A stretch of 64,000 nucleotides of DNA, from contig NC_035174.2 of assembly GCF_001659605.2 (NCBI RefSeq), positions 26,299,027 through 26,363,026 of the forward strand. The letters are read 5' to 3'. The translations under genes and the position numbers were made by a program. Source of the stretch: Manihot esculenta. Its lineage: Eukaryota; Streptophyta; Magnoliopsida; Malpighiales; Euphorbiaceae. Position 1 is the first letter of the stretch; each line of letters begins with the position of its first letter. Under the pieces are notes generated by a model. The model had not been told where the DNA came from. It searched no databases and saw only the letters and a program-made list of their open reading frames with translations. Shown here piece by piece: positions 1 to 10,796 of this stretch.

Positions 1-269
1 CCTGGACTTCCCTCACTTATGTTTTCGGGGGCCTAAAGCACTCCCGAAGTGCATGCATGTTCGGCGGCCGAACTTGAGGTTCGGCGGTCGAACCTGAGTT
101 TTCCTCCAAGGTTGTTTTCATGCAAAAACTCATTTCCTTTTCACTTAAAATCATGAAACACATTAAAACATTTTATGAAAACATGTTTCTACCCTACTAG
201 AGGCTTCCGACATCCGAGATTCTACCGGACGGTAGTAATTCCGATACCGGAGTCTAGCCGGGTATTACA
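1..269 (-). mobile_element. Tekay-type LTR, 5' (U3) end, truncated by window start
   Basis: The right edge reads as the reverse complement of the conserved Tekay LTR start (TGTAATACCCGG), so this is the U3 end of a minus-strand LTR whose remainder lies left of the window. It carries copies of the TTCGGC-N-GCCGAA dyad, as all LTRs of this family here do. No polypurine tract follows it, so it is either a solo LTR or the 5' LTR of an element lying to the left. The flanking sequence from 270 matches an Athila-type LTR, so it is inserted in that LTR. The candidate target duplication (GGTTT at 270-274) cannot be checked because the other end is missing. Confidence 0.85.
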
Positions 270-543
270 GGTTTGAACTTTGTACAGCTAGAAAAATCAA
301 AATTATAACTCGCAAAATCAAAATTCTGGAGTCTGTCCGTCAGCTTAGGCTACAGCCTTGGGTAAGGCTGTACCCTCCAGTCAAAAAAACTCTAAAACAA
401 CCTCTTTTTGTTCATTTTCTCATTTTCTGCTCAAAACCTTTTCAAAATCAAATTCCAAGTAAAAATCAATTGTTTATATCAAAATCATAGCAAAATCATG
501 AAATTTTTAATATGGAAAAAGTGGTGAGTTTTGCAACTCATCA
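270..543 (-). repeat. Athila-type 3' LTR, part (element E)
   Basis: It matches 9790-10039, the corresponding part of the right LTR, including a long shared run around the hairpin at 352-371 and the terminal stretch that reads TGATGAGTTGC on the minus strand. It ends at 543 and is followed at once by a polypurine tract, so it is the 3' LTR. Its left part is cut by the inserted Tekay LTR and by the window edge. Confidence 0.8.
352..371. repeat. GGGY-loop hairpin, copy 1
   Basis: ACAGCCTT, loop GGGT, AAGGCTGT: a perfect 8-bp stem. Related hairpins lie at 1620-1639, 3859-3878 and 9849-9868. Confidence 0.7.
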
Positions 544-580
544 AATTCTCCCACACTTGCACCTTTGCTCGTCCTCAAGC
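544..580 (-). promoter_or_regulatory. Polypurine tract with upstream AGGA-loop hairpin (element E)
   Basis: On the minus strand the order is GCTTG-AGGA-CGAGC (567-580), a spacer, then the purine run TGTGGGAGAATTT (544-556) directly abutting the LTR. This is the usual position of the plus-strand primer for reverse transcription. The hairpin has four Watson-Crick pairs and one G-T wobble. Confidence 0.7.
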
Positions 581-2313
581 ATAGAAATTCAAACAACAAT
601 AGAAAAACAACATTGTCCTCAACCATTTGAAACTTAATTTGTCCAAAGAAAAGAACCAAATTGTCATGTAATAAGATAATAGCAAAAATAGCTTAATTTC
701 ACTAAAATTCATTTCAACAAATCTCATGTTTAAAGCGTGTTTCTCAAGTCATAAAGCTAGTCCTCAATCAAATTTCAAGCACAAAATATTTAGAATGCCA
801 TTAATATTAAACTTCCCTTTTGAAAGAATAGAATCTTAGAAACATTTGGCTAGACCGATAAAATTAAAAGATTTTGGAGAGTTTTATTATACTTCCTACT
901 ATATCTTGCCTGAAATCGATAAAGTGAACGTGAAACAAATGGTTATTGAGCCATTTGCCCCAAGTTATTCAGCTCAAGTGGCTAGTAGCTCCACTCATGG
1001 TCACCTAACTAAAGGCACGGGGCGAGTTTTTAAACGGCCCAAAAGGGATGATACTCTCCCAAACACTGATTTTTTCATACAGAATCATCTTAAGGGGTCA
1101 CCAAGTACTGCACTACTTGGACCATCGAGTTGTTAACCAAATAACTACGTAACTAGATAAGTGGGTCATAGGAGTGCATTAATTTCTAATTTTTTACTAT
1201 CTTTCTTTTTTCTTTTTCTTTTCTTTCCTTTTAATGACACCCCTTAATTTTCACATAAACACATAGTCTAGATAATGTCCTTTAAGTCATTCTCAACAAA
1301 GGGAAGCAACTCATTTAAAAAAACATGCATTCATTATCAACTATTTAAATAAGGACCATATTTCATAAACTCTCAAAACAAGCCTTAAAACCAAAAATAA
1401 CAAAATGAACAATGATGAATTTACTCTATTTAGGCTAACATACAAATGGTATAAAAACTTTAATTCTATGATAAGAACATATCAATTTCTCATGTCAAGT
1501 AAGGAATTTTTTTTTTTAATAAACCTCAAAAACAGAAAAATAAAAATCTTAAAAAGTGACAAAATCAACAAGTGCAAGTGCTGAGAAATTGCTGAGAAAT
1601 AGAAAAACAAGGAAAGTGTACAGGCTTGGGCAAGCCTTTAGCCATCAGTAAAAAAATTGTGCAGAAATAGCAGAACAGAAGAAAAATTCTAAGAACACAC
1701 AGCAGAAAAATATGTACATTCAGAAAAATATGTACATCAATCAATCACAGCCAAAACACTTCTATTCCAATTACTTCTTCCCCCCATACTTGCTCCTCAC
1801 ATTGTCCTCAATGTGGAAAAAAATTGAAACAATGGGGAAAGTATATCAGCATATTAGCAAAAGTGAGTAAAGAGAACTTTCCTGAGGACTAAGTTTCCTA
1901 AAACTTCAGGTTGGTGGAGGTTGGGGTATAGGCAACCCTAAGTGGGAGAGAATGACATCCAACTTTGCATCAATGTGGTGCATTTTCACCTCAATTCTGG
2001 CTAGGCGGGTTGATTATCAGGTTCTGGAGGTGTTGTTGAGGAAGCTGGAGCTAACTTGTCCACTGTCCAAAATAAATGCAATCGTGGTGGAATGATAGGA
2101 CCTGAAGGACAAAGTATAATTTTCTTTCCTCTCATTTGAGGCAAAATAAGCCCATAGAGTTAAGTGCAAGTATATCAAGAGGAAGAATATGCTCAGCTAT
2201 GTGAAAATCAGTGTTTTCTGTGTCAAGCACACCCAATCCTATGGCTAGCATAGAAATCACAAAACCTAGATATATACCACGCCTAGCATTAGATATACTT
2301 TTAAACTTGGAGG
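581..2313 (-). other. Noncoding 3' region of element E
   Basis: AT-rich sequence with no frame resembling a known protein. It contains a second purine tract (1774-1786) preceded on the minus strand by a perfect 7-bp hairpin with an AGGA loop (1798-1815), arranged as at the true polypurine tract. It also contains a copy of the CTT-GGGY-AAG hairpin family at 1620-1639. Long noncoding 3' regions are usual in Athila and Tat elements. Confidence 0.6.
1774..1815 (-). promoter_or_regulatory. Second, internal polypurine-like tract with AGGA-loop hairpin
   Basis: The minus strand reads CACATTG-AGGA-CAATGTG, a 7-bp perfect stem, then after about 10 bases a GGGGGG-centred purine run. The layout copies the true 3' polypurine tract at 544-580. 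It could be an internal plus-strand primer or a relic of an older 3' end. Confidence 0.45.
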
Positions 2314-3581
2314 CTAACCAGAAACTAAAATTAACTTTCCGTTAATCAACATACACAATGAAAAGAAGAGTTCATACTTTGTCAGCTTGGTGGGATCTTT
2401 ATTTTTTTCCAAAAAATGTATAACAAAGAAACTTGTGAATATATCTAAGGGCAGGGCTTTGGATATCATTGGCTTTAGATTTTTCTCCCTTAAATTCAAG
2501 CTCAGGTTTCCCTGTTAATTCTTTGTATACCAAAATTGAATTCCAACCAGCTGATAATCACATAATGAGTCTAGGTAGTCAGCAGTTTTAATATAATTAT
2601 CATTATAAATACCCAAATACAAATTAAAACCTGTAATTGAATAATGTACCAGTTTATTCTGCAATCTAAAGTGAATAATAGGTACATTTAAATTGAAATT
2701 TCGCACATCAAAAGAGAATTCATAGGTGGCATAAAATTCATGGCACAATTCAACATAAGAGGGGTAGTTTATGATAAAGAATTTTCTCCACCCAATATTG
2801 TCAACTAAAACATAAACCTCATCATATAATTGCAACGGGTCAAGGCAGCATCACTTATTCTTTTGCAAGCAAAGATATCAGAATGGAGAAAATTTTGGTA
2901 CCTGACCTTATCATCACCTTCAAAATTGAAGTCGCATGCGGGTCTTGCTCCTCGGGAGAGTATCTGGCCCTCCTAGCAGCTATCCTAGGCATTCATTTTT
3001 GTTGTTTCTTCTTCGAAGGAGAAGCAGGCTGAATCTCCTCACTGTTGATGGTCTCTACCTCTTGGCCCATTGTTCCCTTCTCATTATGACTCGAGACTGT
3101 GTCCTCGTTACTGCTTTCTGAAGCCTACAAGACTAATGTGGTGGTCTTGAGTTGTGTTTTTCTGTCCTGTAGCTAGTTTAGAATTTCAGGTTTGACCTCC
3201 CATTCATCTTCCTCATCATCGGTGTGCACCTCATGGATAGGGGTTTTGCCCTTTACCTACGAATGAGTCGTCCTCCTTATCGCGACCGGCGGAGAGGATG
3301 GCGATGGGGCAGAATCGCTGGCGATGGGACAGAATCACTGGCAACGCGGCTACCACTTGTAGTGGTATCGTTGGCGTGTTTGTCGCCCTTCCAGCTGCTT
3401 GTGCTTCCATTGCTAAAGTCACCATCGTGGTCGATGAAGCATGGTGGCGGTGTGTGGAGGTAGGCACAGTGGCTGGCATGGCATCAGGCTGGGTCGTGGT
3501 TTGCAGAGTCTTCACCATAGCTGTCCCTACGAAGAAAGAGAGTAACGCGAAAGAGAGAGGGAAATAGTGTGTTGACGGCAT
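2314..3581 (-). pseudogene. Athila ORF-1-like extra ORF, degenerate
   Basis: On the minus strand a frame begins near 3581 with a Thr/Pro/Ala-rich segment. It continues, with stops and frameshifts, to a well-preserved stretch at 2515-2835 containing LQLYDEVYVLVDNIGW, then a YPSYVELCHEFYATYEF-like segment and a GFNLYLGIY-like end. Arrays of this type (an IGW motif, then 'fPtyveL-x-EF', then 'f-x-LGly') recall the plant-specific Athila ORF-1 family, whose function is unknown. Stops (a TGA just upstream of the preserved stretch, a TAA after it at about 2513) show it is not functional. It lies 3' of protease in the element, where RT would be expected if the element were complete. The family assignment is from memory of the motif pattern. 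Confidence 0.5.
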
Positions 3582-3949
3582 GGGAAGAAGAGAAAAGAAA
3601 AGAAAAGTGAATAAGGGTTTTGGATTTTTAAATGAAAGTAATCAGTAAATAAAAATAGTAAAAAAATAAAATTACTTCTTTTAAGAGCAGTTATAAGACT
3701 TACTCAAATAATGTACCACTCAAATAATCATTAAAGGTTATATTATCTTTATAAAGTTCAGACTTGTCCAGAAGATCTAATATGCTCCAAGATTGAAGAT
3801 AATAAAGAAATAAAAGAATAAAAATTAAAAATTAAAAGAAAAACCTCCTAGTAACCGGACAGGCTTGGGTAAGCCTGTCGCCTTAGGTTGCCTCCTAAGC
3901 AACGCCCTTGTTTACTGTCCTAGGCTGGACATTAGTGGCATGTTAAACT
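3582..3949. other. Spacer with paired hairpins in element E
   Basis: No coding sequence seen. It contains a perfect 8-bp hairpin at 3859-3878 (ACAGGCTT, loop GGGT, AAGCCTGT). A second inverted repeat follows at about 3880-3900, with arms CTTAGG and CCTAAG. Confidence 0.5.
3859..3878. repeat. GGGY-loop hairpin with a compensatory stem change
   Basis: ACAGGCTT, loop GGGT, AAGCCTGT. Compared with the LTR copies, the fifth stem pair is G-C instead of C-G, so both arms changed and pairing is kept. Confidence 0.7.
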
Positions 3950-4855
3950 TCATCCACTTCCATCTTCGTATTCATTCAGCACCCAAATCAACTTCTTTGC
4001 TTCTAAAAGATTAAACTTGGAGGAGATTTTGATCGAAAGTGTGTTGTTACTTTCCAAAAATACATATTTCAAATGAGCTGAAAGTGTTTTCAACTCAGGT
4101 TTCGGTGCCTTATGGGTCGAAGTGTCCAATGAGTGGACCGTCTCTATGATCTCCTCACCGAGTTGGGTTGCACAATTGCCTAGATAGTCCAATGTCAATT
4201 TTTCGGTCAGAACTACCTCCATTTTATCTTCCTTGCTGCAAAGAGAAAAATTATCATCAGGATACTTCATTGCATCATAGACATTAAATTTTACCTCTTC
4301 TTCGTCAAACTCCATTGTGAGCATGCCTTTGTGTATGTCGATCTTCGTTCTAGTTGTGCAAAGAAATGGTCTTCCTAGCAACAAATCGGTGGAGTTAGAT
4401 GAATTGTCATCTTCCATGTCTAAGACAAAAAAGTCTGCTGAAAAAATTAATTTCCCTACTTAGACTAAGACATCCTCCAACACACGCTTAGGATAGACTA
4501 TTGATCTATCAGTGAGTTGGAGTGTGATTTCTGTTTGTTTTAAAGGACCTGCATCCAAAGACAAATAAACAGACAGAGGCATAACATTTATGGAAGCTTC
4601 TAGATCATATATTGCCTTCTTAACTTTAAAGTTTCCAACTTTACATGATACTGCAAATATGCTTTTACCTTTACATTTTTGTGGAATTTTTCTTTGAAGT
4701 ACAGCTGATACATTTTCACTTACTTTTATCTTTCCATGCTCATATAATTTCCTTTTATTAGTGCAAAGGTCTTTTAGAAATTTCGCATACTTGGGTATTT
4801 GCTTTATTGTTTCAAGAAGGGGTATGTTTACCTGGGCTTTGCAAAAAATCTCCAA
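3950..4855 (-). pseudogene. Athila-type retropepsin, inactive
   Basis: Two minus-strand frames (4460-4855 and 3950-4417) together span a retroviral-type aspartic protease. The first holds IYDLEASINVMPLSVY, corresponding to the usual active-site 'DLGASINVMP' of Athila proteases; the Gly after Asp-Leu has become Glu, which should disrupt the active-site loop. The second holds the downstream flap and C-terminal part, including DLLLGRPFLCTTRTKIDI, typical of this lineage. A stop at about 4457 separates them. In the intact family the protease matures Gag and Pol. No RT follows at lower coordinates. Confidence 0.75.
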
Positions 4856-6263
4856 GATCTCTTTTTCTTCCCTTTCCCTTTTATATTGAGTAAGTCTTTC
4901 AGGAAAACGAGGACGTGTTACCTAGATTAGAGGTTGTTCTACCTTTGATTTCTAGGCTGGTTCTCTGCTGGAATTTTCAATTCTGCTTTTGGCATTAGAT
5001 TTGTCGCACTGCTTTAGGCAAGCCTCTTCGAGCTGGCAATTTCCAATTCTTTCTCGCTTTGCAATGTAATTGTACTTGCTTTCTATTTTGGGTTTGGCAC
5101 GGTTTGGGAGGACAATATTCCTTGAGATTCCAGCTTGCTTACTGATGTAACGAGTTGGCTCAATTGGTTCTCCAAATTCTTTATGCTCGATATCGTTTTC
5201 TATTGAAATGTAAAAGTGCTATTAGCAAGAGATTGCACAATGTCTTCTAAAGATATACCTGATTTTGCAGCTTGTTGATAATTTGTTCTTGGCTGAAAAT
5301 TCTACTGTCTATTTCATAGCTAAGATTTGGATGATCTCTCAACTCTGGATTGTATGTATTTGAAAATGGGTCATACCTCCTTTACTGTCCATTGAATCCT
5401 CTAATGGCATTTACTTGTTGCTCATCTTCCTAAAGGGTAGGACACATGTCTGTGGATGGTCGCCTTGTTTGCAAATGGCACAAGTGCGTACATTATTTCC
5501 TATAGCCAATTGTTGAATTGCAGCAGTAAGTTGTGAAATTTTAGAATCTAAAGATGCAATACTTATCTCATTCGCATTTCTGGGAATGTTCTCATCTCAG
5601 CCATACTGTCTAGAGTTGGCAGCTAATTTCAAGATTAAAGTTTTACCTTCTTCAGGTTCCATTTTCGCAATAGCTCCTCCACTAGCAGCATCTATTATTC
5701 TCCTTTCTAATGGAAAAAGCCCTTCATAGAAGTGAAGGTTGAGTTATTTTGGAGTGATTCCATATTTTGGATAGCTTGCAATTAATTTTTTATAATGTTC
5801 CCAATATTCATGGAGAGTTTCACTTTTTCTTTGTTTTATTTCACTTATTTCCTTTCTTATAGATGAAGCTTTAGTTGCTAAAAAAAATCTTTCTAAGAAC
5901 AAGTCTCTAATCTATGCCCAAATGGTGATTGAACCAGGGGGCATGTAGTAGAGCCAATCCTTAGCAGATTCAATCAAAGTAAAAGGAAAAGCTACTAACC
6001 TAATTTGTTCATCAGTTATCCCCTGTGGTCACATACTTGAACAAACCACATAAAATTCTTCCATATGATGATGTGGGTGTTCATTCTCTAACCTTTAGAA
6101 TTTTGGTAACATATAAATCATACATGTTCGCAATTCTAGGGGTCCATTTAACATTGGGTATGTGATGCAAAGAGGTTGCTCTTCGACAAAGCTGCGGCCA
6201 TTGTGTCTCTTTGGTTGGTGTAAACTGGAGGTTCGATCGGTGTTGAAGACGTTGTGTCTTTGG
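4856..6263 (-). pseudogene. Athila-type Gag, C-terminal and middle parts, degenerate
   Basis: Reading the minus strand, segments typical of Athila Gag are visible: a stretch ESAKDWLYYMPPGSITIW (about 5900-5980) followed by an in-frame TAG and then the usual LFLERFF; and a zinc-knuckle-like CAICKQGDHPQTC near 5443-5482 (CX2CX4HX3C). Frameshifts occur near 6150. The protein would package the element's RNA in cytoplasmic particles; this copy cannot. It is split from its N-terminus by the solo LTR inserted at 6264. Confidence 0.7.
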
Positions 6264-8581
6264 TGTAACGACCCGAAAATCGGACTGCTACCGGCGCTAG
6301 GATCCAGGTCGGCTTAAGGCCGCCGGAACCCGTAGTAAGCCTAACATAAAACCTGTAAACCTGCTTAATCCCATACATGATCAAGAATATACATAAAAAT
6401 TAAAACTTTTCTTTCATACATTCTCTCATACACCAAACTCAACCTGTGCATGCACTGAACATAGACATAATCATAAACATTGACCCCGCTGTGGGATCTC
6501 ATCAATGCCCCAATGGGCGATACAACATAAGTTGAGTTGGTTTACATAAACATCACAAAACATCTAAGATCATGCATAAAAAGGGATACCTTACACATTG
6601 GGTCAAGCACAATCTCTAATCCTCAATATCAACACATACATTACTATTCATAACTTTACATCATTTTACAATTTATCATGTCCACACTCTATCTATTACA
6701 AACATATGACCTCACGACTCTTGCCGACCTCCTGGTCTACCCTGTACCTACAAACCTGGGGGATTAAGGAGAGGGGTGAGCTACTAGAGCTCAGTGAGCA
6801 GAATAATAAAACATTCAAAACATATTATAATATGGAATGCATCACATCACAGCTAATCACATCAAGGATGAACTTGTCACCAATAGCCCTCTACATAGTC
6901 CAACTGTGCCAGAACGTAGAATGGGTCCTGGTCTTTCTCTTACATATCATAACATAACAGTCCAACTATGCCAGAACGTAGAATGGGTCCTGGTCTTTCT
7001 CTTACATAATGCCAGCGAACGTAGAATGGGTTCCACTGGTCTTACATTCCATATCGTACATATCACATCGTCACATCATAGATCGAGGGCTATGGATCAT
7101 CCAACATTCATCCACATCAACATTAAAATATGCAATGCAACGTATTCGTGAATTCTAATGCAAACAACCTAAAACATCACATGGCATTCATGATGCATGA
7201 ACATGCTCAAAACTTTACAATTGATTTACTTTAAAACGTAAAGGTTTATTCTACTCACCTCTGGATAGCTCTGACCAGACACTGGAGCAGCTGACTCACT
7301 GCTGGGGTCCTCGGTTCCTCGGGTCCGAACCTACACAGGTGGACTCAAATGAGGGACCAAACAACTAGAACATAACTCTAAAAACATCCCCCAAAAACCC
7401 TCTAAAACTCCTCAAAACATCCATACAAAAACATGCAAAGGAAGGCTGGACAGGGCACTTTCGGCGGCAGGTTCGGCGGCCGAAAGTCCCTCCAGAGCCG
7501 AAAGTCAGGCAGGTTCGGCGGCACCTTCGGCGGCCGAAACTTCCAGACAGAGACGAAACTCATGCATGTTCGGCGGCACTTTCGGCGGCCGAAACTCCCA
7601 GATAGAGACGAAAGTCCTCTTTCGGGGGCAGGCTTCGGCAGCCGAAAGGCTTGCCTCCCAGGCAGGTTCGGCGGCCGAAAGTCCTTTGGCTGCCGAACCT
7701 GGTTTCTGCCAAAGGGCAGAAACTTGGTTCCTCATGCATATTTTCCTCTCAAAACCATCCAAACATGCATTTCTCCTAATCTACAACATACATACTCAAG
7801 CATGCAAGTTCCTAGGGGCATCAAACTACCTTAAACCCATCTACAACACATCAAGCATCCACATTGCTCATAAACACATATAAAACCCATAAACCTAACC
7901 ATGAGCTAAACATGCATTCTACCCCATAGATCTACTTAAAACTTACTTAAAACATGCCATAAGCTCAAGATCGGTCCTTACCTCTTGAAGATCGAGAGAA
8001 GAACGACCCTAGCTCGGAAAATGGGAGAGAGAGAGTTCCTTGAACCTCCAAGCTCCAAAACTTGCTCAAAAGCTCAAAACCTTCAAAAACAAGTTGCAAA
8101 CTCATAAAAATCAAGAAGAATGGAAGGAAGAAACTCAAGATCGGTGAGGGACGGCGGAGAGCTCACCTTGGCCGAAAATGGGGAGAAAAGCTCGCCCGTT
8201 TTCGGCTAAGGGACCCCTTTATAGGTGGCTGGCCAGGCCACGTTCGGGAGCCGAAAGTGCCTCCGCATGCATGCCATGTTCGGCGGCCGAACTTGAGGTT
8301 CGGCGGCCGAACCTGGACTTCCCTCACTTATGCTTTCGGGGGCCTAAAGCACTCCCGAAGTGCATACATGTTCGGCGGCCGAACTTGAGGTTCGGCGGCC
8401 GAACCTGAGTTTTCCTCCAAGGTTGTTTTCATGTAAAAACTCATTTCCTTTTTTACTTAAAATCATGAAATACATTAAAACATTTTATGAAAACATGCTT
8501 CTACCCTACTAGAGGCTTCCGACATCCAAGATTCCACCGGACGGTAGGAATTTCAATACCGGAGTCTAGCCGGGTATTACA
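6264..8581 (-). mobile_element. Tekay solo LTR, duplication TTTGG
   Basis: Complete minus-strand LTR of 2318 bp, bounded by TGTAACGACC on the left and GGGTATTACA on the right (terminal inverted repeat TGTAA/TTACA). It is flanked by TTTGG at 6259-6263 and 8582-8586. No internal region remains, so it arose by LTR-LTR recombination. It contains two clusters of the TTCGGC-N-GCCGAA dyad (about 7455-7700 and 8240-8405) and, on the minus strand, a CTATAAAG TATA box near 8215. It interrupts the gag of element E. Confidence 0.95.
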
Positions 8582-8586
8582 TTTGG

Positions 8587-8725
8587 TGTGCGGAGGGGAT
8601 CGGGCAGGCAATTGAGACGCTCTCGAATTGTCCTATTTTTGTAACTTGATTACTTCTCTCAACCGTTTTGCAATCTTCTTGATTTCTGGATCAAACTGGA
8701 TTCTACTGTTTTCGGACCTGGTCAT
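8587..8725 (-). pseudogene. Athila-type Gag, N-terminus
   Basis: ATG at 8725-8723 on the minus strand, about 25 bp downstream of the primer-binding site, begins MTRSENSRIQFDPEIKK. The frame runs about 30 codons to a TAG. The same frame then continues to the insertion point of the solo LTR and resumes at 6263. This position relative to the primer site supports it as the start of gag. Confidence 0.6.
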
Positions 8726-8750
8726 AAAAATAAAAACAAACTGTTAAAGT

Positions 8751-8768
8751 TTCCCAGCAGCGGCACCA
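8751..8768 (-). promoter_or_regulatory. Primer-binding site, Asp-tRNA type (element E)
   Basis: The minus strand reads TGGTGCCGCTGCTGGGAA a few bases inside the 5' LTR end. It resembles the Asp-tRNA primer site usual for Athila and Tat elements (TGGCGCCGTTGCCGGGG), with a few substitutions. Confidence 0.75.
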
Positions 8769-8773
8769 AAATT

Positions 8774-10039
8774 TGACGGGTGTCAAATCCGTTATTTAAA
8801 ACTGGTTTCCCTTTTATTGTTTTAAAAGAATTTGCAAATAGAGTAAATGAGTGTCGATCCCACAGAGACCTTAAAGTTGTTTAAATTGAATGACAAGTAG
8901 AATAAGAACAGTTTAAAACAAAAAGAGAGAGAAGAAAATTTGCTATTTTTAGAAATTTTTTAAGAGAAAATTTAAAGAAGAAAAATAATGCAATTAAAAT
9001 GATAAAACAAATAATTAATAAAGAAAACTCAGCTGAAGGCAATTAAAATTGAGAGATTTGCAATTGATCATTGGTTATAGTATTCAAACAAGCGAATCCC
9101 ACCAATTCTTCCTTATGATTGAATCAATCCGCGTAGTGCTTAAATTAATTTCTAATTAATTAATAACCCAATTAAGCGTCTAGATTTAATTAACTACTTT
9201 AAGAAGAGAAGAACCAAAACTTATCAATAATTACAAGCGAAATTAATTAAACCAAATCAATTAATTACTTAACATAAACGAATATGCTAATTGCTACTTG
9301 TATTAATTCAATTAAATAATTACGTATTTATTTGGATTAATTAGCAATATATTATCTTTCTAGGAGATTCAATAGATCTCTTGAATTCCTAAGAGGACAA
9401 CAATGGAGGTGGTGTTCTTCAAAAACAGAAATTGATTGAAAATAGAAATAAGATTAACAAATTAAGGATAAAACCTCACAACTTTAAATAAACCTCAATT
9501 TGATTAATCTTCAATAAAAAAAAAAGAGTTTAGCCTCTAAGAGTCATAATAAAATTCCAGAAAATAAAAGAAGAGAAGAAGAATTCAGTCAAGAGGAATC
9601 AAAAAAGGGAGAGGAGGTGATGAGAAGAGATGATGAATTCTACTTCTAGGGCAACTTTTATATAGGCTTTTCCCAAACAAAAAGATAACTATTCACAATT
9701 TTAATGAAAAAGAAAAATAAATCTACTACTCCTATGATGACTCTTATCCTAATCCTGATCTGATTGTGTTTGCATCTATCTAAAATAGTTTTAAACTATG
9801 TACAGTTGGTAAAACCAAAATTTTAGAATCTGTCCGTCGGCTTGGGCTACAGCCTTGGGCAAGGCTGTACCTTCCAGTCAGAAAAAGCTCTAAAACAGTC
9901 TCTTTTGGTTCCTTTTTATATTTTCAGCTCAAAACCTGTTCAAAATTAAAATTCAAGTAAAAATCAATTATTTATATCAAAATGATAGCAAAATCATAGA
10001 ATTTAATATCGAAAAAGTGGTGAGTTTTGCAACTTATCA
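8774..10039 (-). repeat. Athila-type 5' LTR (element E)
   Basis: 1266 bp. The minus strand begins TGATAAGTTGC and ends CCCGTCA, next to the primer site. A TATA box (TATATAAAAG on the minus strand) lies at 9655-9664. The GGGC-loop hairpin at 9849-9868 matches that in the left LTR. Confidence 0.85.
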
Positions 10040-10385
10040 AGAATTCTTTATTCACAAAGAATTACAGGGAAAGAACAACCACACACGAGCACAAGCTCGA
10101 TTACAAATCAACAATGGCACAGAAAAGCAACAATCACAATGCTTTTCATTTTATGCACTTTTCAGTCTTTTACATTTAGAGCCAAAGTCGTTGAGTATGT
10201 TATTTAAGGAGTAGATGTTCCTCTGTTTTGAGAGTGGAAAAAAAGTGTGAAAAGTACATAAAGTAAAAAGCACTGTGATTGTTGTTTTTCTCTGTCATTG
10301 TTGACTTGTAATCGAGCTTGTGTTCATGTGTGGTTGTTTTCTCTCTGCAACTCTTTATAAATAAAGGATTCCCTATAGGACAATC
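10040..10385. repeat. Imperfect foldback, arms of about 150 bp
   Basis: The left arm (about 10045-10190) and the right arm (about 10235-10385) are inverted copies with frequent mismatches. For example, the stretch around CACAAGCTCGATTACAA at about 10090 recurs inverted at about 10310. The spacer is roughly 40-50 bp. No long ORF continues through it. It could be a hairpin-RNA source, a foldback element, or two head-to-head LTR pieces. Confidence 0.6.
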
Positions 10386-10500
10386 CATAAAGATCGATCC
10401 GAACTTGTAAAACTCTCTGTGTTATTTCTTTCTTTTCTTTATTTTATTTTATTTTATATTACATCGTTCACTAGAGACCAGAGTTATGGTATTAGAGTAA
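10235..10500 (+). mobile_element. Possible Copia LTR end with degenerate primer site
   Basis: A TATAAATAAAGG TATA-like stretch near 10360, a pyrimidine-rich tail and a sequence TGGTATTAGAGT at 10487-10498 resembling the initiator-Met primer site suggest the end of a Copia-type 5' LTR on the plus strand. No paired LTR or coding region was found. Confidence 0.25.
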
Positions 10501-10671
10501 CTACACATAATATACATTCTATCTATGAATATAATGGAGGGCCCCTCCCATTTTATTTTTTCAAAAAATTTATGTATTGTATGTGATAAGAGTTAAATTT
10601 TAAAATTAAGAACATCTATATATATGGATTTTCTTTAAATATTAAATATATTGTAATTATACTTTTGACTC

Positions 10672-10715
<44 letters not shown>

Positions 10716-10796
10716 TTGTGCTACTTTCTATTTAAAATACTCTAAAAGTAAAAATACACAAAACAAAAAGAAAAATAAATAGACAAAGAGAAATAC
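10501..10796. other. AT-rich spacer with microsatellite
   Basis: Nothing is recognised apart from the TAA repeat at 10672-10714. It ends in AATAC, the target duplication of the next LTR. Confidence 0.5.
10672..10714. repeat. (TAA)n microsatellite
   Basis: About 14 uninterrupted trinucleotide units. Confidence 0.95.

Larger units (their letters stand above)
270..10039 (-). mobile_element. Athila-like Ty3 element E, degenerate, without RT or integrase
   Basis: Minus-strand element with a 3' LTR remnant (270-543), polypurine tract, noncoding 3' region, an Athila ORF-1-like frame, decayed protease and gag, an Asp-tRNA-type primer site (8751-8768) and a 5' LTR (8774-10039). The two LTR copies align clearly over their shared end. 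Gag and protease resemble Athila proteins, but the roughly 1.4 kb between protease and the extra ORF and the roughly 1.8 kb beyond that ORF show no RT, RNase H or integrase. The element is therefore non-autonomous or internally deleted. It is interrupted by a Tekay LTR at its left end and by a Tekay solo LTR at 6264-8581. The sequence after the right LTR begins AGAAT; the left flank is outside the window. Confidence 0.75.

Noticed and set aside
846..1136. Plus-strand 96-codon frame as a host gene
   Set aside because: It lies in the noncoding 3' region of the minus-strand Athila-like element, starts at a TTG and has no recognisable domain.
7433..8408. Open frames rich in FGGR, SAAE and RPPN on both strands of LTRs
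   Set aside because: They come from translating the GC-rich TTCGGC-N-GCCGAA dyads, appear in several frames on both strands of every LTR, and lack any domain pattern.
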